From: Paenibacillus sp. GM2
Lineage (GTDB): Bacteria > Bacillota > Bacilli > Paenibacillales > Paenibacillaceae
Length of the DNA: 64,000 nucleotides
Direction of reading: 5' to 3'
Assembly (NCBI RefSeq): GCF_900069005.2
Contig: NZ_LN831278.1
Span: 17,411 to 81,410, forward strand
Below are positions 1 through 8,956 of this stretch, one piece after another (the first letter of the stretch is position 1; each line of letters opens with the position of its first letter). The position numbers were made by a program, and so were the translations under genes. Under the pieces are notes generated by a model. That model saw only the letters and a program-made list of their open reading frames with translations, was not told the origin of the DNA and made no database searches.

Positions 1-1
1 T

Positions 2-229
2 ATATCGCGCGACGGTATGATGCAGGGACCGAATGTAGAAGCGATTCGCCGCCTGGCTGAAGTATCAGGACGGACGGTGATCGCCTCCGGCGGGGTGACG
101 GTACAGGATGATCTGCTGAAGCTCGCAGCTTATGCCAAGCAAGGTATCGGCGGGGCCATTGTCGGCAAGGCGCTTTATACCGGCAATATTGATCTGGCCA
201 AGGCCATTCAGGCAGTCTCTGCATTGTAA
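2..229 (+). CDS. hisA: HisA, C-terminal part (phosphoribosylformimino-AICAR-P isomerase)
   Basis: Only the last 75 residues are in the window; the reading frame is open from base 2. HisA is a TIM-barrel isomerase that converts ProFAR to PRFAR in the cytoplasm, the fourth step of histidine synthesis. The visible part begins with ISRDGMMQGPN, the conserved segment after the catalytic aspartate of HisA, and continues with VIASGGV, a phosphate-binding loop, and GGAIVGKALY, the second phosphate-binding loop. hisF follows 53 bases downstream in the same direction, which is the usual his operon order. The identification rests on motifs and context and is secure although the gene is cut by the window edge. 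Confidence 0.93.
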   Translation: MSRDGMMQGPNVEAIRRLAEVSGRTVIASGGVTVQDDLLKLAAYAKQGIGGAIVGKALYTGNIDLAKAIQAVSAL

Positions 230-282
230 GTGCGTGTTCAACAAGGCTGGCTGATACACCGTAAAATTTGGAGAGGAGAGCG

Positions 283-1047
283 ATGAACATGCTCGTAAAG
301 CGTATTATTCCTTGCCTCGACGTGAAGGATGGCCGGGTAGTCAAGGGCGTTAATTTCGTGAATCTTCGCGATGCTGGAGATCCCGTGGAGCTGGCTGCTC
401 TCTACGACCGGGAGGGAGCCGATGAGATCGTATTTCTGGATATATCCGCTTCCCATGAAGGTCGGGCTACGATGATTGAGGTAGTGCGTCAGACCGCTGG
501 CGAGATCGCTATTCCTTTCACGGTCGGCGGAGGCATATCGCATGTGGACGATATGAAGCGAATTTTGAGGGCTGGAGCTGACAAGATTGCCATCAACACC
601 GCCGCTGTAACCCATCCCGAGCTGATCTCGGACGGAGCGAGAAGATTCGGCTCGCAGTGCATTGTAGTAGCTGTAGACGCCAAGTACAATGCAGATTGGG
701 GAGATTGGGAAGTATTCACTCACGGAGGCCGCAAGCCTACAGGGATGAGGGCATTAGCCTGGATTCAGGAGGCAGAGGCGAAGGGAGCGGGCGAGATCCT
801 GCTGACGAGTATGGATGCGGACGGTACTAAGGATGGCTTCGATCTTGCGCTAACAAAGGCGGTCAGCAGCCAGGTTGGCATACCGGTGATCGCATCCGGC
901 GGAGCTGGCAAGCTGGCGGATTTCTTCAATGTATTCACCAAAGGGCAGGCGGACGCTGCGCTGGCAGCGACAATTTTTCACTATAAAGAAATAGCAGTAC
1001 CTGAGCTTAAGGCAGACTTGAAGGCCAGAGGGGTGGAAGTAAGATGA
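283..1047 (+). CDS. hisF: HisF, imidazole glycerol phosphate synthase cyclase subunit
   Basis: HisF is the TIM-barrel subunit that, with ammonia from the HisH glutaminase, turns PRFAR into imidazole glycerol phosphate and AICAR. The N-terminus carries [17 protein letters not shown], with the catalytic aspartate of the family, and the C-terminal half has VIASGGAGK, a phosphate-binding loop. The 254-residue length is normal. The start is placed at ATG 283 behind GGAGAGGAG; ATG 289 is an equally good alternative because the product would still begin two residues before the conserved block. The stop overlaps the start of hisI by four bases (ATGA), so the two genes are translationally coupled within the his operon. 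Confidence 0.96.
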   Translation: MNMLVKRIIPCLDVKDGRVVKGVNFVNLRDAGDPVELAALYDREGADEIVFLDISASHEGRATMIEVVRQTAGEIAIPFTVGGGISHVDDMKRILRAGADKIAINTAAVTHPELISDGARRFGSQCIVVAVDAKYNADWGDWEVFTHGGRKPTGMRALAWIQEAEAKGAGEILLTSMDADGTKDGFDLALTKAVSSQVGIPVIASGGAGKLADFFNVFTKGQADAALAATIFHYKEIAVPELKADLKARGVEVR

Positions 1048-1823
1048 CGATGAATCAGCCGCTGCAATTGGCGTTATCCTACACGGAGCTGAAGCAAAAT
1101 ATAAAATGGGATGCGGATGGGCTTGTCCCTGCGGTCGTCCAGGACGCTGCAACAAAGGGAGTGCTGATGCTCGCTTATATGAATGAAGAGTCATTGCAGA
1201 AATCCATTGAGACGGGCCAAACCTGGTTCTGGAGCCGTTCTCGTTCCGAGCTGTGGAATAAAGGGGCTACTTCAGGCAATACGCAGCAAATACTCTCGCT
1301 GAATTATGATTGTGACGGGGATACCCTTCTGGCACTTGTGAACCCGCAAGGTCCGGCTTGCCATACGGGGGAGACAACTTGTTTCTATCGGTCGTTGGCT
1401 GTTGCAGATCAAGAGGGAATAGCAACAGAGGGTTCGATGAGGGGGAGCTTGAATCCGTCGGCCAGACCAACCTCAAATGCTTTGTCACAGGCAGCCTCAG
1501 GCATTTCCGAAGCAGAAGCAGATCGCCGCTTTGCCGTATTAGCTGAATTGGAAGGCCTGATCGCCCAGCGTTATATGGAACGTCCTGAAGGGGCTTATAC
1601 GACTTATTTATTTGAAAAAGGGATTGATAAGATTCTGAAGAAGGTAGGCGAAGAGACCGCGGAATCGATTATCGCCGCTAAAAATCAGGATAACGACGAG
1701 CTGCGATACGAGGTCAGTGATCTCATCTATCATTTGCTGGTGCTGCTGCGGGAGAGGAATCTGCCCCTGGATGATATTATGACTGAGCTGGAACGCCGAC
1801 ATGAGCGTCCGCGCCGCGACTAA
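1044..1823 (+). CDS. hisI: HisIE, bifunctional PR-AMP cyclohydrolase / PR-ATP pyrophosphatase
   Basis: This fusion protein carries out steps 2 and 3 of histidine synthesis. Residues about 18-112 form the cyclohydrolase domain, with the metal-binding YDCDGD and the cysteines of [10 protein letters not shown]. Residues about 165-259 form the MazG-like pyrophosphatase domain, with KVGEETAE and the [10 protein letters not shown] helix. Between them is an unusually long, low-complexity linker (about residues 115-158, rich in Ser, Ala and Gly) that is not needed by either fold. The start ATG overlaps the hisF stop. The next gene, the histidinol phosphatase, starts 18 bases downstream, so the genes are co-transcribed. 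Confidence 0.95.
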   Translation: MTMNQPLQLALSYTELKQNIKWDADGLVPAVVQDAATKGVLMLAYMNEESLQKSIETGQTWFWSRSRSELWNKGATSGNTQQILSLNYDCDGDTLLALVNPQGPACHTGETTCFYRSLAVADQEGIATEGSMRGSLNPSARPTSNALSQAASGISEAEADRRFAVLAELEGLIAQRYMERPEGAYTTYLFEKGIDKILKKVGEETAESIIAAKNQDNDELRYEVSDLIYHLLVLLRERNLPLDDIMTELERRHERPRRD

Positions 1824-1841
1824 AGGCAGAGGTGAGGCAAT

Positions 1842-2690
1842 ATGCTTATAGATTACCATACGCATCATGCCCGCTGCGGGCATGCCGTTGGAACACTTGA
1901 AGAGTACATCCGGCGCGGTATCCAAATCGGCTTGTCCCAGATCGGCGTATCCGATCATATGCCGCTTCTGCATGTGAACCCGCAGACTTATTATCCGGAG
2001 ATGGCTATGCCAATGGAGGAACTGCCCAACTATGTGGAGGAAGCATTTGAGCTGAAGCAGAAATACGCTTCTTCGATTTCAGTTCGAGTTGGGCTTGAGG
2101 CCGATTATATTGAAGGCTGGGAGAACGAGATTGCGAAGATCATTAATGATTACCCGTGGGATTACGTCATTGGCTCGGTGCATTTCCTTGGGGAATGGGA
2201 TGTCTCGGATTTTCGCCAAGTCCATCATTGGGAAGGACGGGACATATTCGAGGTATACCAGACCTATTATGACGCTGTGCAAAAAGCGGCCAAAACGGGA
2301 TTCTATGATATCATGGGGCATTTGGACGTGATTAAGCGGTTCAATTATAAGCCGGAGGGGCATCAGTCAGAGATAGTTGAACTGGAGCAAAAGACCCTCA
2401 CCGCTATCGCTGAGGCGGGGATAGCGATGGAATTGAACGCTTCGGGATTAACGAAGCCGTGCGCAGAGATGTTTCCTAGCAACACAATATTGCAGGCTGC
2501 GATAGAATTAGGCATTCCGTTAACGGTCGGCTCCGATGCCCACGATCCGAAGAAGCTGAGCGAGAACCTGGATATCGCTCGAAATACATTGTGCAAGCTG
2601 GGAGTCCGCGAATTGGCGACATTCGAACAGCGGCAGAGGGTGATGGTCCCCTTGCAGCTCAAGAACGGCCATAATAATGTTCGGCAGTAG
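1842..2690 (+). CDS. hisJ: PHP-family histidinol-phosphatase (HisJ type)
   Basis: The enzyme removes the phosphate from L-histidinol phosphate, the step before HisD. It belongs to the polymerase-and-histidinol-phosphatase (PHP) metallohydrolases rather than the HAD type. Metal-ligand motifs are visible in order: DYHTHHARCGH at the N-terminus, VSDHMP, GLEADYI, GSVHFLG, MGHLDVIKRF and, near the C-terminus, GSDAHDP. The 282 residues match the family. A GAGGTGA ribosome binding site precedes ATG 1842. The gene lies directly behind hisIE, which supports a role in histidine synthesis rather than in another PHP function. Confidence 0.92.
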   Translation: MLIDYHTHHARCGHAVGTLEEYIRRGIQIGLSQIGVSDHMPLLHVNPQTYYPEMAMPMEELPNYVEEAFELKQKYASSISVRVGLEADYIEGWENEIAKIINDYPWDYVIGSVHFLGEWDVSDFRQVHHWEGRDIFEVYQTYYDAVQKAAKTGFYDIMGHLDVIKRFNYKPEGHQSEIVELEQKTLTAIAEAGIAMELNASGLTKPCAEMFPSNTILQAAIELGIPLTVGSDAHDPKKLSENLDIARNTLCKLGVRELATFEQRQRVMVPLQLKNGHNNVRQ

Positions 2691-2755
2691 TGATATAATA
2701 GTGGTACAGCTTAAGGACATGGAGCAAGCAATTCAATGAACTTTAGGAGGGCATT

Positions 2756-3703
2756 ATGGAAGGCAAGTTACGGATTTTTGCAGGCTCTTCCAACCCGGTA
2801 CTGACGCGGCAAATTTGCGAGCGGCTGGGGGTTGAACCAGGTAGAATCACTTTGTCCCGCTTCAAGAGCGGCGAGATTTATGTTCATTATGAAGAGAGCA
2901 TCCGCAATTGCGATGTGTTCCTGGTCCAATCTCTGGCACATCCGATTAATGAGCTGTTTGTTGAATTGCTCGTGATGATAGATGCTGCCAAGCGGGCATC
3001 GGCCCGAACGATCAATATCATTATGCCTTATTACGGCTATGCGAGGCAGGAGCGCAAATCGGCTCCGCGCGAGCCGATCTCGGCCAAGATGGTAGCCGAT
3101 GTACTTACTACAGCCGGAGCAAGTCGGGTTGTAACTATCGACCTGCACGCGGCGGCCATCCAGGGCTTCTTCAACATTCCTGTCGATCATTTAACCGCGC
3201 TGGATTTAATGACAGATTATCTGAAGTCACAAAATATCGCTAACCCGGTCGTCGTATCTCCGGATGCAGGACGAGCCTCGATGGCAGAGAAACTGGCCAG
3301 CGGTCTTGATGCTCCGTTTGCGATCATGATCAAGAAGCGTCCAGCTCATAACGAGTCGGTCATTACGCATGTCATCGGTGATGTAGAGGGCTATACGCCC
3401 ATCATTATCGAGGATTTGATTGATACGGGTACAACGATTGTCAATGTGGCCCAGGGATTGAAGGATCGCGGAGCAAGCGAAGCTATAGTGTGTGCGACGC
3501 ACGGCCTGTTCTCAGACCATGCGGAGGAGCGGCTGCGTCATCCTTGGATCTCCCAAGTGGTTGTTACGGACTCGATTGCTCAACCGGATCAACATGGTCC
3601 GCATGTTACTGTCCTATCCGTAGCTCCCATGCTGGCGCGGGCAACGCAATATATTCTTGATGGCGGTTCGATCGCTACGCTGTTCAAAGACCAGGGCATA
3701 TAA
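2756..3703 (+). CDS. prs: Ribose-phosphate pyrophosphokinase (divergent Prs paralogue)
   Basis: Prs makes PRPP from ribose 5-phosphate and ATP, the substrate consumed by HisG at the top of the histidine pathway. The protein (315 residues) has the DLHAAAIQGFFNIPVDHL segment, the VVSPDAGRA flexible-loop region and the PRPP loop IIIEDLIDTGTTI. Several positions differ from the housekeeping enzyme: SSNPVL for the usual GNSNPKL, EDLIDTGTT for DDxIDTAGT or DDxIDTGGT, and DAGRAS for DHGGVT. In Bacillota the housekeeping prs normally sits next to glmU and spoVG, so this is probably a second copy tied to the his operon. GGAGGG lies 5 bases before ATG 2756. Catalytic activity is likely but not shown by sequence alone. 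Confidence 0.9.
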   Translation: MEGKLRIFAGSSNPVLTRQICERLGVEPGRITLSRFKSGEIYVHYEESIRNCDVFLVQSLAHPINELFVELLVMIDAAKRASARTINIIMPYYGYARQERKSAPREPISAKMVADVLTTAGASRVVTIDLHAAAIQGFFNIPVDHLTALDLMTDYLKSQNIANPVVVSPDAGRASMAEKLASGLDAPFAIMIKKRPAHNESVITHVIGDVEGYTPIIIEDLIDTGTTIVNVAQGLKDRGASEAIVCATHGLFSDHAEERLRHPWISQVVVTDSIAQPDQHGPHVTVLSVAPMLARATQYILDGGSIATLFKDQGI

Positions 3704-3763
3704 TAAGCTGACATATAAGCCTACCCTGGGCTTTGCAGTAAAATCTGGCATGTTCTATTATGA

Positions 3764-3795
3764 AATCGAATACAAGTATTGTAGAGTATTCGATT
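3764..3795. repeat. 10-bp perfect inverted repeat downstream of prs
   Basis: AATCGAATAC at 3764-3773 is repeated in reverse complement at 3786-3795 (GTATTCGATT) with a 12-base spacer. There is no uridine run on either side, so it is not a typical intrinsic terminator. It sits between prs and the minus-strand small gene that ends at 3921 and may act as a bidirectional transcript-end structure. Confidence 0.5.
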
Positions 3796-3920
3796 CCCGG
3801 ACTTAGTGGACTTCATTCCTCTTTGGAATCGTATAGAATCCGGGCCGTAGCAATAGTGCCTGATTATCGCAATATCGCTGCCGTAAAAATCCCCGCTATT
3901 TTTGGAACCCCCATATATTT

Positions 3921-4022
3921 CTAAATATTTACTAGCCAGTATACCAAGCCACCCATACATGCTACTAAGAACGCGATTGCGATTAGAATAATAATTATAT
4001 TTCCCCAGAAGACCTCTACCAC
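3921..4022 (-). CDS. Probable 33-residue single-pass membrane protein
   Basis: The reading frame starts with GTG at 4022 and stops with TAG at 3923-3921. An in-frame TAA lies two codons upstream of the GTG, so this start is forced. A purine-rich AAAGGGTGG ends 8 bases before it, a good ribosome binding site. The product begins VVEVFWGN and is then almost wholly hydrophobic (IIIILIAIAFLVACM, then GGLVYWLVNI), as expected for one membrane span with a short N-terminal tail. I do not recognise a family. It lies alone on the minus strand in the 558-base gap between prs and the TPR gene. No function is proposed; the call rests on ribosome binding site, forced start and composition. Confidence 0.45.
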   Translation of the reverse strand: MVEVFWGNIIIILIAIAFLVACMGGLVYWLVNI

Positions 4023-4261
4023 AAATTATTCCACCCTTTCTTATAAATCTATGGCTAATAATTATTTTCCCATTTAGGTTGGGCTACAACGCTTAAATAT
4101 TAGATTTATCATGCCTTTTCAGTTAACACCCGTAATTCTCCAGCAGTATTTATCATGGGAGGACGGGGCTGGCTGTGTTATACTGTGAAATGGATAGTTA
4201 TAAGAATAGGTCATTTTGAACAAGTATTTTACAAGAATGAATGAAGAAGGAGGTGCCTTGT

Positions 4262-5992
4262 TTGAAGGAGACCAGGCAACCTGGGAGAAGCAACAGGTCC
4301 AAAGTGCTGCCTATATCTATGGATGCTGGCTTTTTCTTTGAGAGAGCTGTCTCTTCGTTGGATCGTTTTCACTATGACAAGGCATTGAAGTATTTTCGCA
4401 AAGCAGTAGAGTATGAACCGGATAATCCGGTCAATCATTGCAATATGGCAGGCATCCTGTCGGAGATGGGCGATTACGAGGCTTCAAACGATGCTTTGTC
4501 CGTTATATTGGAGAAGATCGATCCTGCGATGACAGAGTGCTATTTTTATATGGCAAATAATTATGCGAATATGGATATGTTTGAAGAAGCGGAGAACGCC
4601 CTGATTACTTATTTGGAAGAGGACCCGAACGGACAATTTCTGGCCGAAGCTGAGGAAATGATGGAGCTGCTTCAGTACGAGCTTGAACGTCCTGCAAAAG
4701 TGACGAAGATCAAGTCATTGGCCGGCGTTCTGGAGCATGACCGAGCCCGCGATCTGTTAGAGCAGGGGAAATTCACCGAAGCTGTGAAGCTGCTGGAGAG
4801 CATCGTGGAGGATCAGCCCGATTTCTGGGCGGCGCGCAATAACCTGGCTCTGGGCTATTACTATATGGGGCAATGTTCTAAAGCGATTGAGACAATATAC
4901 GGGGTGCTTGAGCAGGAACCTGGCAATTTGCACGCTTTATGCAATTTGGCTATTCTGTATCAGCATGAGGGAGAGACTGCATTGCTGCAGGAGCTTGAGC
5001 ATAAGCTTCGCAAGATTATTCCCTTCCATCAAGAGCATCTCTTTAAAATAGCGACGACGATGGGAGTGCTTGGCTCACATGATGTGGCATACAGACATTT
5101 TCGGCGTCTACTCAAGGACGAGGATTTAAGGCTGGATCCTGCGCTTTATCATTATACCGCTGTAGCCGCCTGCAATATCGGGCGGTTTACGGAGGCCAGG
5201 GTGTTATGGCGTCACGTAGACAGGCTTGACCCGGACAGTGGAGTATCCGAGTATTACTTAAGCCAGATGGAAGAGATGAAGGCAGGAACGATACCGATAC
5301 CGACCCATTATCATTATCATCTCCCGTTTGAGGAGCAGATCAAGCAATGGGAGCTGCCGGGGGAAGGGGTTCCCGCAGATCTAGCCGATAATCCATTGGT
5401 CCGATCCTCTTTCTTCTGGGCCCTGCGTTATGGAGATAATCGAACCAAGCTTCAAGTGATTCAAGCTTTTGGACTTATAGGTGATCATGAAGTGGAAGAG
5501 GCGCTGAAGTCGTTCCTGCTGGAGCCGAATGAAGACCTGTATCTAAAGGATCTGGCGCTTTATGTACTGCGTAGTCTCGGCGTTAATTATGAATTGCCCG
5601 TATGTACCGGGGAAGCCACGCTTATGATAGACCCGAGCCGAACTTCGCCGCAGCTTCCAATCTGGAAGCGCGAGTGGCAGGCCGTATTGGACTTGGCTAG
5701 TGAGCATATGCGCAGCAGCGCAGATATCCAGCAGCAGCATGACTTGGAATCATTATGGGTGCAATATTTGAACTTATCTTATCCTGATACCCCATCGATT
5801 TCACATATTGAGGGCTGGGCCGCCGCGTTGGAATATCTCACAGCGAAAATGAATCACCGTTCGATGTCCTATGAGAAGATCGCGGAACGGTACGGTATTT
5901 CATCTTCGACGGTGAGGAGATATTGCCGCCGGATTGATGAGGTATGCGGGGCAGAGGACGCATTGAAGACGATCTTCCCGATGTGTAAATAA
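4262..5992 (+). CDS. TPR-repeat protein with C-terminal helix-turn-helix (YvcD-like by position)
   Basis: The start is set at TTG 4262 because AAGGAGGTG at 4247-4255 is correctly spaced for it; an upstream in-frame ATG at 4241 would place the ribosome binding site inside the gene. The 576-residue product has tetratricopeptide repeats at about residues 20-125 (FERAVSSLDRFHYDKALKYF and following) and 145-260 (LLEQGKFTEAVKLLESIV, ARNNLALGYYYMGQ). The middle is less regular, and the C-terminus ends in a helix-turn-helix, YEKIAERYGISSSTVRRYC. It has no signal peptide, so it is cytoplasmic. In B. subtilis the TPR gene yvcD occupies the same slot between hisI and trxB, which suggests orthology. The DNA-binding-like end suggests a regulatory adaptor, but its function is unknown. 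Confidence 0.85.
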   Translation: MKETRQPGRSNRSKVLPISMDAGFFFERAVSSLDRFHYDKALKYFRKAVEYEPDNPVNHCNMAGILSEMGDYEASNDALSVILEKIDPAMTECYFYMANNYANMDMFEEAENALITYLEEDPNGQFLAEAEEMMELLQYELERPAKVTKIKSLAGVLEHDRARDLLEQGKFTEAVKLLESIVEDQPDFWAARNNLALGYYYMGQCSKAIETIYGVLEQEPGNLHALCNLAILYQHEGETALLQELEHKLRKIIPFHQEHLFKIATTMGVLGSHDVAYRHFRRLLKDEDLRLDPALYHYTAVAACNIGRFTEARVLWRHVDRLDPDSGVSEYYLSQMEEMKAGTIPIPTHYHYHLPFEEQIKQWELPGEGVPADLADNPLVRSSFFWALRYGDNRTKLQVIQAFGLIGDHEVEEALKSFLLEPNEDLYLKDLALYVLRSLGVNYELPVCTGEATLMIDPSRTSPQLPIWKREWQAVLDLASEHMRSSADIQQQHDLESLWVQYLNLSYPDTPSISHIEGWAAALEYLTAKMNHRSMSYEKIAERYGISSSTVRRYCRRIDEVCGAEDALKTIFPMCK

Positions 5993-6020
5993 CAATTGAA
6001 ATCATTCTGTATCCTAATAT

Positions 6021-6071
6021 AAGCCGATTTCTTCCTCCTGATTTTATGGGGAGCGAAGGATCGGCTTTTTA
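6021..6071 (+). terminator. Rho-independent terminator after the TPR gene
   Basis: AAGCCGAT at 6021-6028 pairs with ATCGGCTT before a T-run at about 6066-6070; the inner part (TTCCTCC against GGGAG and GAAGG) lengthens the stem. It separates the TPR gene from trxB. Confidence 0.8.
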
Positions 6072-6212
6072 CGTCTCCATGTATCCATGAGGGAGAATGG
6101 GATGAAACTTATGTCCGGGCAGAATATAAAACGCCTGGCGGAACAATCCTATTCTATATCTGAGTCTATGTATGCCAAATGAATATATCTCTTGATCGAG
6201 AGGGGATTAACC

Positions 6213-7163
6213 ATGTATAAATCAATTGTAATTGGCACAGGTCCATCCGGCCTGACGGCAGCGATCTATCTGGCGCGAGCCAATCTGAATCCATTGGTAA
6301 TCGAGGGGGTTCAGCCTGGAGGACAGTTAACGACGACGACAGAGGTAGAGAACTTTCCCGGCTTTCCCGAGGGCATTCTGGGACCGGAGCTGATGGAACG
6401 GATGCGCAAACAGGCTGAGCGCTTTGGCGCAGAGTTCAGAAATGGGTGGGTGGAGAAGGTGGATTTCTCAAATAAGCCATTAAAACTGACTTTGGAAGGT
6501 GGAGAAGAGCTTACTGCGGAGACGGTAATCGTGTCTACGGGGGCTTCAGCCAAATATCTGGGCATCCCCGGAGAGCAGGATAATGTCGGACGTGGAGTAA
6601 GCACCTGTGCGACCTGCGACGGCTTCTTCTTCCGCGGCAAGCGAATTATCGTCGTTGGGGGCGGTGATTCAGCCATGGAGGAAGCGGGATTTCTGACTCG
6701 GTTCGCTACGAGCGTCACGGTGGTTCACCGCCGCGATGAGCTTCGCGCTTCCAAGATTATGCAGGAACGGGTACGGAAGAATGAGAAGGTGAAATGGGCG
6801 CTGAACCGACTACCGCTCGAGGTTGCTACAGATGCTGGAGGCGCCGTGATTGGCTTAAAGGTGCGTAATAACGCGAACGGGCAGGAGGAGCTGATTGAAG
6901 CGGAAGGAGTATTTGTCGCCATCGGTCATACTCCGAATACAAAGTTCCTGGAGGGTGCGGTAAAGACGGATGAACAAGGTTACATCATCGTTGCGCCAGG
7001 CACAACCAGAACAAGCAGTCCGGGGGTATTCGCTTGCGGCGATGTACAGGATACCCACTATCGCCAGGCGATTACGGCCGCAGGTTCAGGTTGCATGGCT
7101 GCAATGGATTGCGAGAAGTACCTGGAAGGAGATATGGTCCATGACTGGAGCAAGATGCTCTAG
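6213..7163 (+). CDS. trxB: Thioredoxin-disulfide reductase
   Basis: TrxB is the cytoplasmic FAD enzyme that reduces thioredoxin with NADPH. The 316-residue protein starts MYKSIVIGTGPSGLTAA (FAD-binding glycine motif) and has the redox-active CATC at residues 132-135. The NADPH site is VVGGGDSAMEEA followed by VVHRRDELRASK, and the second FAD motif near the C-terminus is GVFACGDVQD. ATG 6213 is preferred over an in-frame upstream start because GAGAGGGGA lies six bases before it. It is a single gene: a terminator lies upstream and the next gene converges on it only 36 bases away. The neighbourhood (TPR gene before, rapZ-yvcK-whiA later) is as in Bacillus. Confidence 0.97.
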   Translation: MYKSIVIGTGPSGLTAAIYLARANLNPLVIEGVQPGGQLTTTTEVENFPGFPEGILGPELMERMRKQAERFGAEFRNGWVEKVDFSNKPLKLTLEGGEELTAETVIVSTGASAKYLGIPGEQDNVGRGVSTCATCDGFFFRGKRIIVVGGGDSAMEEAGFLTRFATSVTVVHRRDELRASKIMQERVRKNEKVKWALNRLPLEVATDAGGAVIGLKVRNNANGQEELIEAEGVFVAIGHTPNTKFLEGAVKTDEQGYIIVAPGTTRTSSPGVFACGDVQDTHYRQAITAAGSGCMAAMDCEKYLEGDMVHDWSKML

Positions 7164-7199
7164 TGCGATAAGAGGGATTGCAAAAATGAAGGAGGAGCT

Positions 7200-7802
7200 T
7201 TATATCCAACCCTTTTCTTCTGCGGTTCGGACAGCCTCCATGCGATTTTTGGCCTCAAGTTTATTAATGATCTCGGATATATAATTGCGCACCGTACCGT
7301 AGGATAGATGCATCGACTTGGCAATATCCGCGGCGCTGCCTCCTTGGGCAGCCAATTTGAGAATATCGATCTCTCTGGCTGTTAATGGATTCTCATTGTG
7401 CAAGCTGCCGAAGATGAGTTCTGGCGAGACCTCGCGATGCCCTGCCATAACGCGGCGGATCGCTTCAGCTATTCTGTCGCTGGGCTCATCCTTAAGCAAG
7501 TAGCCATGGATATTCGCCTTGATGGCCCGCTCGAAATAGCCCGGGCGCGCGAAGGTTGTTAGAATAATAACGCGGCTGGGCAGAGCCTTGGCCTGTATCT
7601 TTTCTGCGACATCCAGACCGCTAAGCTGCGGCATCTCAATATCCATGAGACAGATGTCCGGCTGAAGCTGGCAGATCAGCTCCAGCGCCTCTGCGCCGTC
7701 CGATGCCTGTCCAACAACCTCAATATCGTCCTCAAGGTCAAGTAGTGAAGCCAGGGCGCCGCGCAGAAGGCGCTGATCTTCTGCGATAAGGATCTTAATC
7801 AT
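7200..7802 (-). CDS. NarL/FixJ-family response regulator
   Basis: The 200-residue protein has a receiver domain (IAEDQRLLRGAL; phosphoacceptor Asp54 in DICLMDIEMP; TTFARPGY; YLLKDEPS) and a LuxR-type DNA-binding domain at about residues 135-195 (LTAREIDILKLAAQGGSAAD, then HLSYGTVRNYISEIINKL). It is the last gene of a four-gene minus-strand operon, overlapping the histidine kinase gene by four bases. The order ABC ATPase, ABC permease, kinase, regulator matches the yvfR-yvfS-yvfT-yvfU type of module in B. subtilis. In such modules the regulator usually controls its own exporter genes. The signal is unknown. Confidence 0.93.
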   Translation of the reverse strand: MIKILIAEDQRLLRGALASLLDLEDDIEVVGQASDGAEALELICQLQPDICLMDIEMPQLSGLDVAEKIQAKALPSRVIILTTFARPGYFERAIKANIHGYLLKDEPSDRIAEAIRRVMAGHREVSPELIFGSLHNENPLTAREIDILKLAAQGGSAADIAKSMHLSYGTVRNYISEIINKLEAKNRMEAVRTAEEKGWI

Positions 7803-8923
7803 GCGGTCTCACCATCTTCCCGTTCCTTAATAATTTGCGGTATCGTCACCGTCATAATCGTTCCTTGTCCGGCTCCGGATGCGACCGACAGGGAGCCTTC
7901 AATAAGAGACAGCCGCTCACACATGCCATTCAGTCCATTGCCATATCTGATCTCTGCAACATCCTGCTGTACAGGACCAACTCCGTTATCCTCGATTTGA
8001 ACTGTAATTTTCCGCTCTGTTCTTGTTATCGTAATCTGGCAATGCGTTGCTTGGCTATGCTTGACGATGTTCGTAATCCCTTCCTTGATACAGAGGCTAA
8101 TGATATTCTGATTCAAGAGGGCGACATCCTCCAGCGTTGCATCTCCTTCGATCTCCAGCTTAATATTCGCCACCTTTAATAACTCAGCCGCTTCAGCCAG
8201 TTCCTCGACAACGGTGATAGCTCTCATATCGGAGACAAGCTCCCTCACTTGCTTTAGCGCGGCCCGTGAGGTCTGATAGATTTCCCTCGCCTCATTTTGG
8301 GCACGCTGTGGATCTTTGATCGTCATTTTCTCAACCAGTTGACTCTTCAATATAATTAGCGACAAGGTATGCCCCAATGTATCATGCAGGTCACGAGCGA
8401 TACGAACCCGTTCTTCCCGCTTGACAAGCTCCTTAATTCGCTCATTGGCTTGATCCAGCTCTTTCTCCAACTGTTGCCGCCGGTTCATGGAGCGAATGCC
8501 AAACGGAGAGACCAGCATAATAAGGAAGAAGGGGAGGCTGAACACCAGCTCTTGAAGATGAACTTGCTTCACTAGAAGGGCTACCGGTATTAATTCTACG
8601 GCGGCAAAGGCGATCATTGCGATCTTGAATTTTCGCTTATCGGTGAACCAGCCGATGAAATTGGCGGTATAGAAGCCCATATAGAGGTTATAGAAGCTGT
8701 AGAATCCGCTCATAATGGCGATAATCAGCATCTGCAGTGCAAGCCAAAAGGAGAAGCTTCTCCCCGTGGCGAAATACAATTGACGATACGTCAGGACGAA
8801 CAAGCCGATCATCATATAACCGATCATCAGCTTGATCCCGGATTCATTCTGAATGTTGATGACCGGCAGAATGATATAAATGAGCCATATATAAGGGAAG
8901 AATCCATATTTTCTGGGGAACAT
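7799..8923 (-). CDS. Sensor histidine kinase (HisKA_3, NarL-partner type)
   Basis: The 374-residue kinase has an N-terminal half made of about five to six hydrophobic segments (residues 8-145) with almost no external domain, typical of intramembrane-sensing kinases such as DesK or YvfT. A short coiled coil (about 146-170) follows. The phosphoacceptor is His180 in RIARDLHDTLGHTLS, and the ATPase domain has EGITNIVKHSQA (N box) and GNGLNGMCERL (G box). The start at ATG 8923 is supported by GGAAGGAG. It lies 33 bases after the permease gene and overlaps its partner regulator, so the genes work as a pair. It probably senses a membrane-associated signal or the transporter state. Confidence 0.92.
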   Translation of the reverse strand: MFPRKYGFFPYIWLIYIILPVINIQNESGIKLMIGYMMIGLFVLTYRQLYFATGRSFSFWLALQMLIIAIMSGFYSFYNLYMGFYTANFIGWFTDKRKFKIAMIAFAAVELIPVALLVKQVHLQELVFSLPFFLIMLVSPFGIRSMNRRQQLEKELDQANERIKELVKREERVRIARDLHDTLGHTLSLIILKSQLVEKMTIKDPQRAQNEAREIYQTSRAALKQVRELVSDMRAITVVEELAEAAELLKVANIKLEIEGDATLEDVALLNQNIISLCIKEGITNIVKHSQATHCQITITRTERKITVQIEDNGVGPVQQDVAEIRYGNGLNGMCERLSLIEGSLSVASGAGQGTIMTVTIPQIIKEREDGETA

Positions 8924-8956
8924 TCAGAGAACTCCTTCCTACCGCAGCATTTACGA

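Noticed and set aside
3721..3960. 79-codon minus-strand ORF downstream of prs
   Set aside because: It starts inside the better-supported 33-codon gene in another frame, lacks a ribosome binding site and has no recognisable domain.
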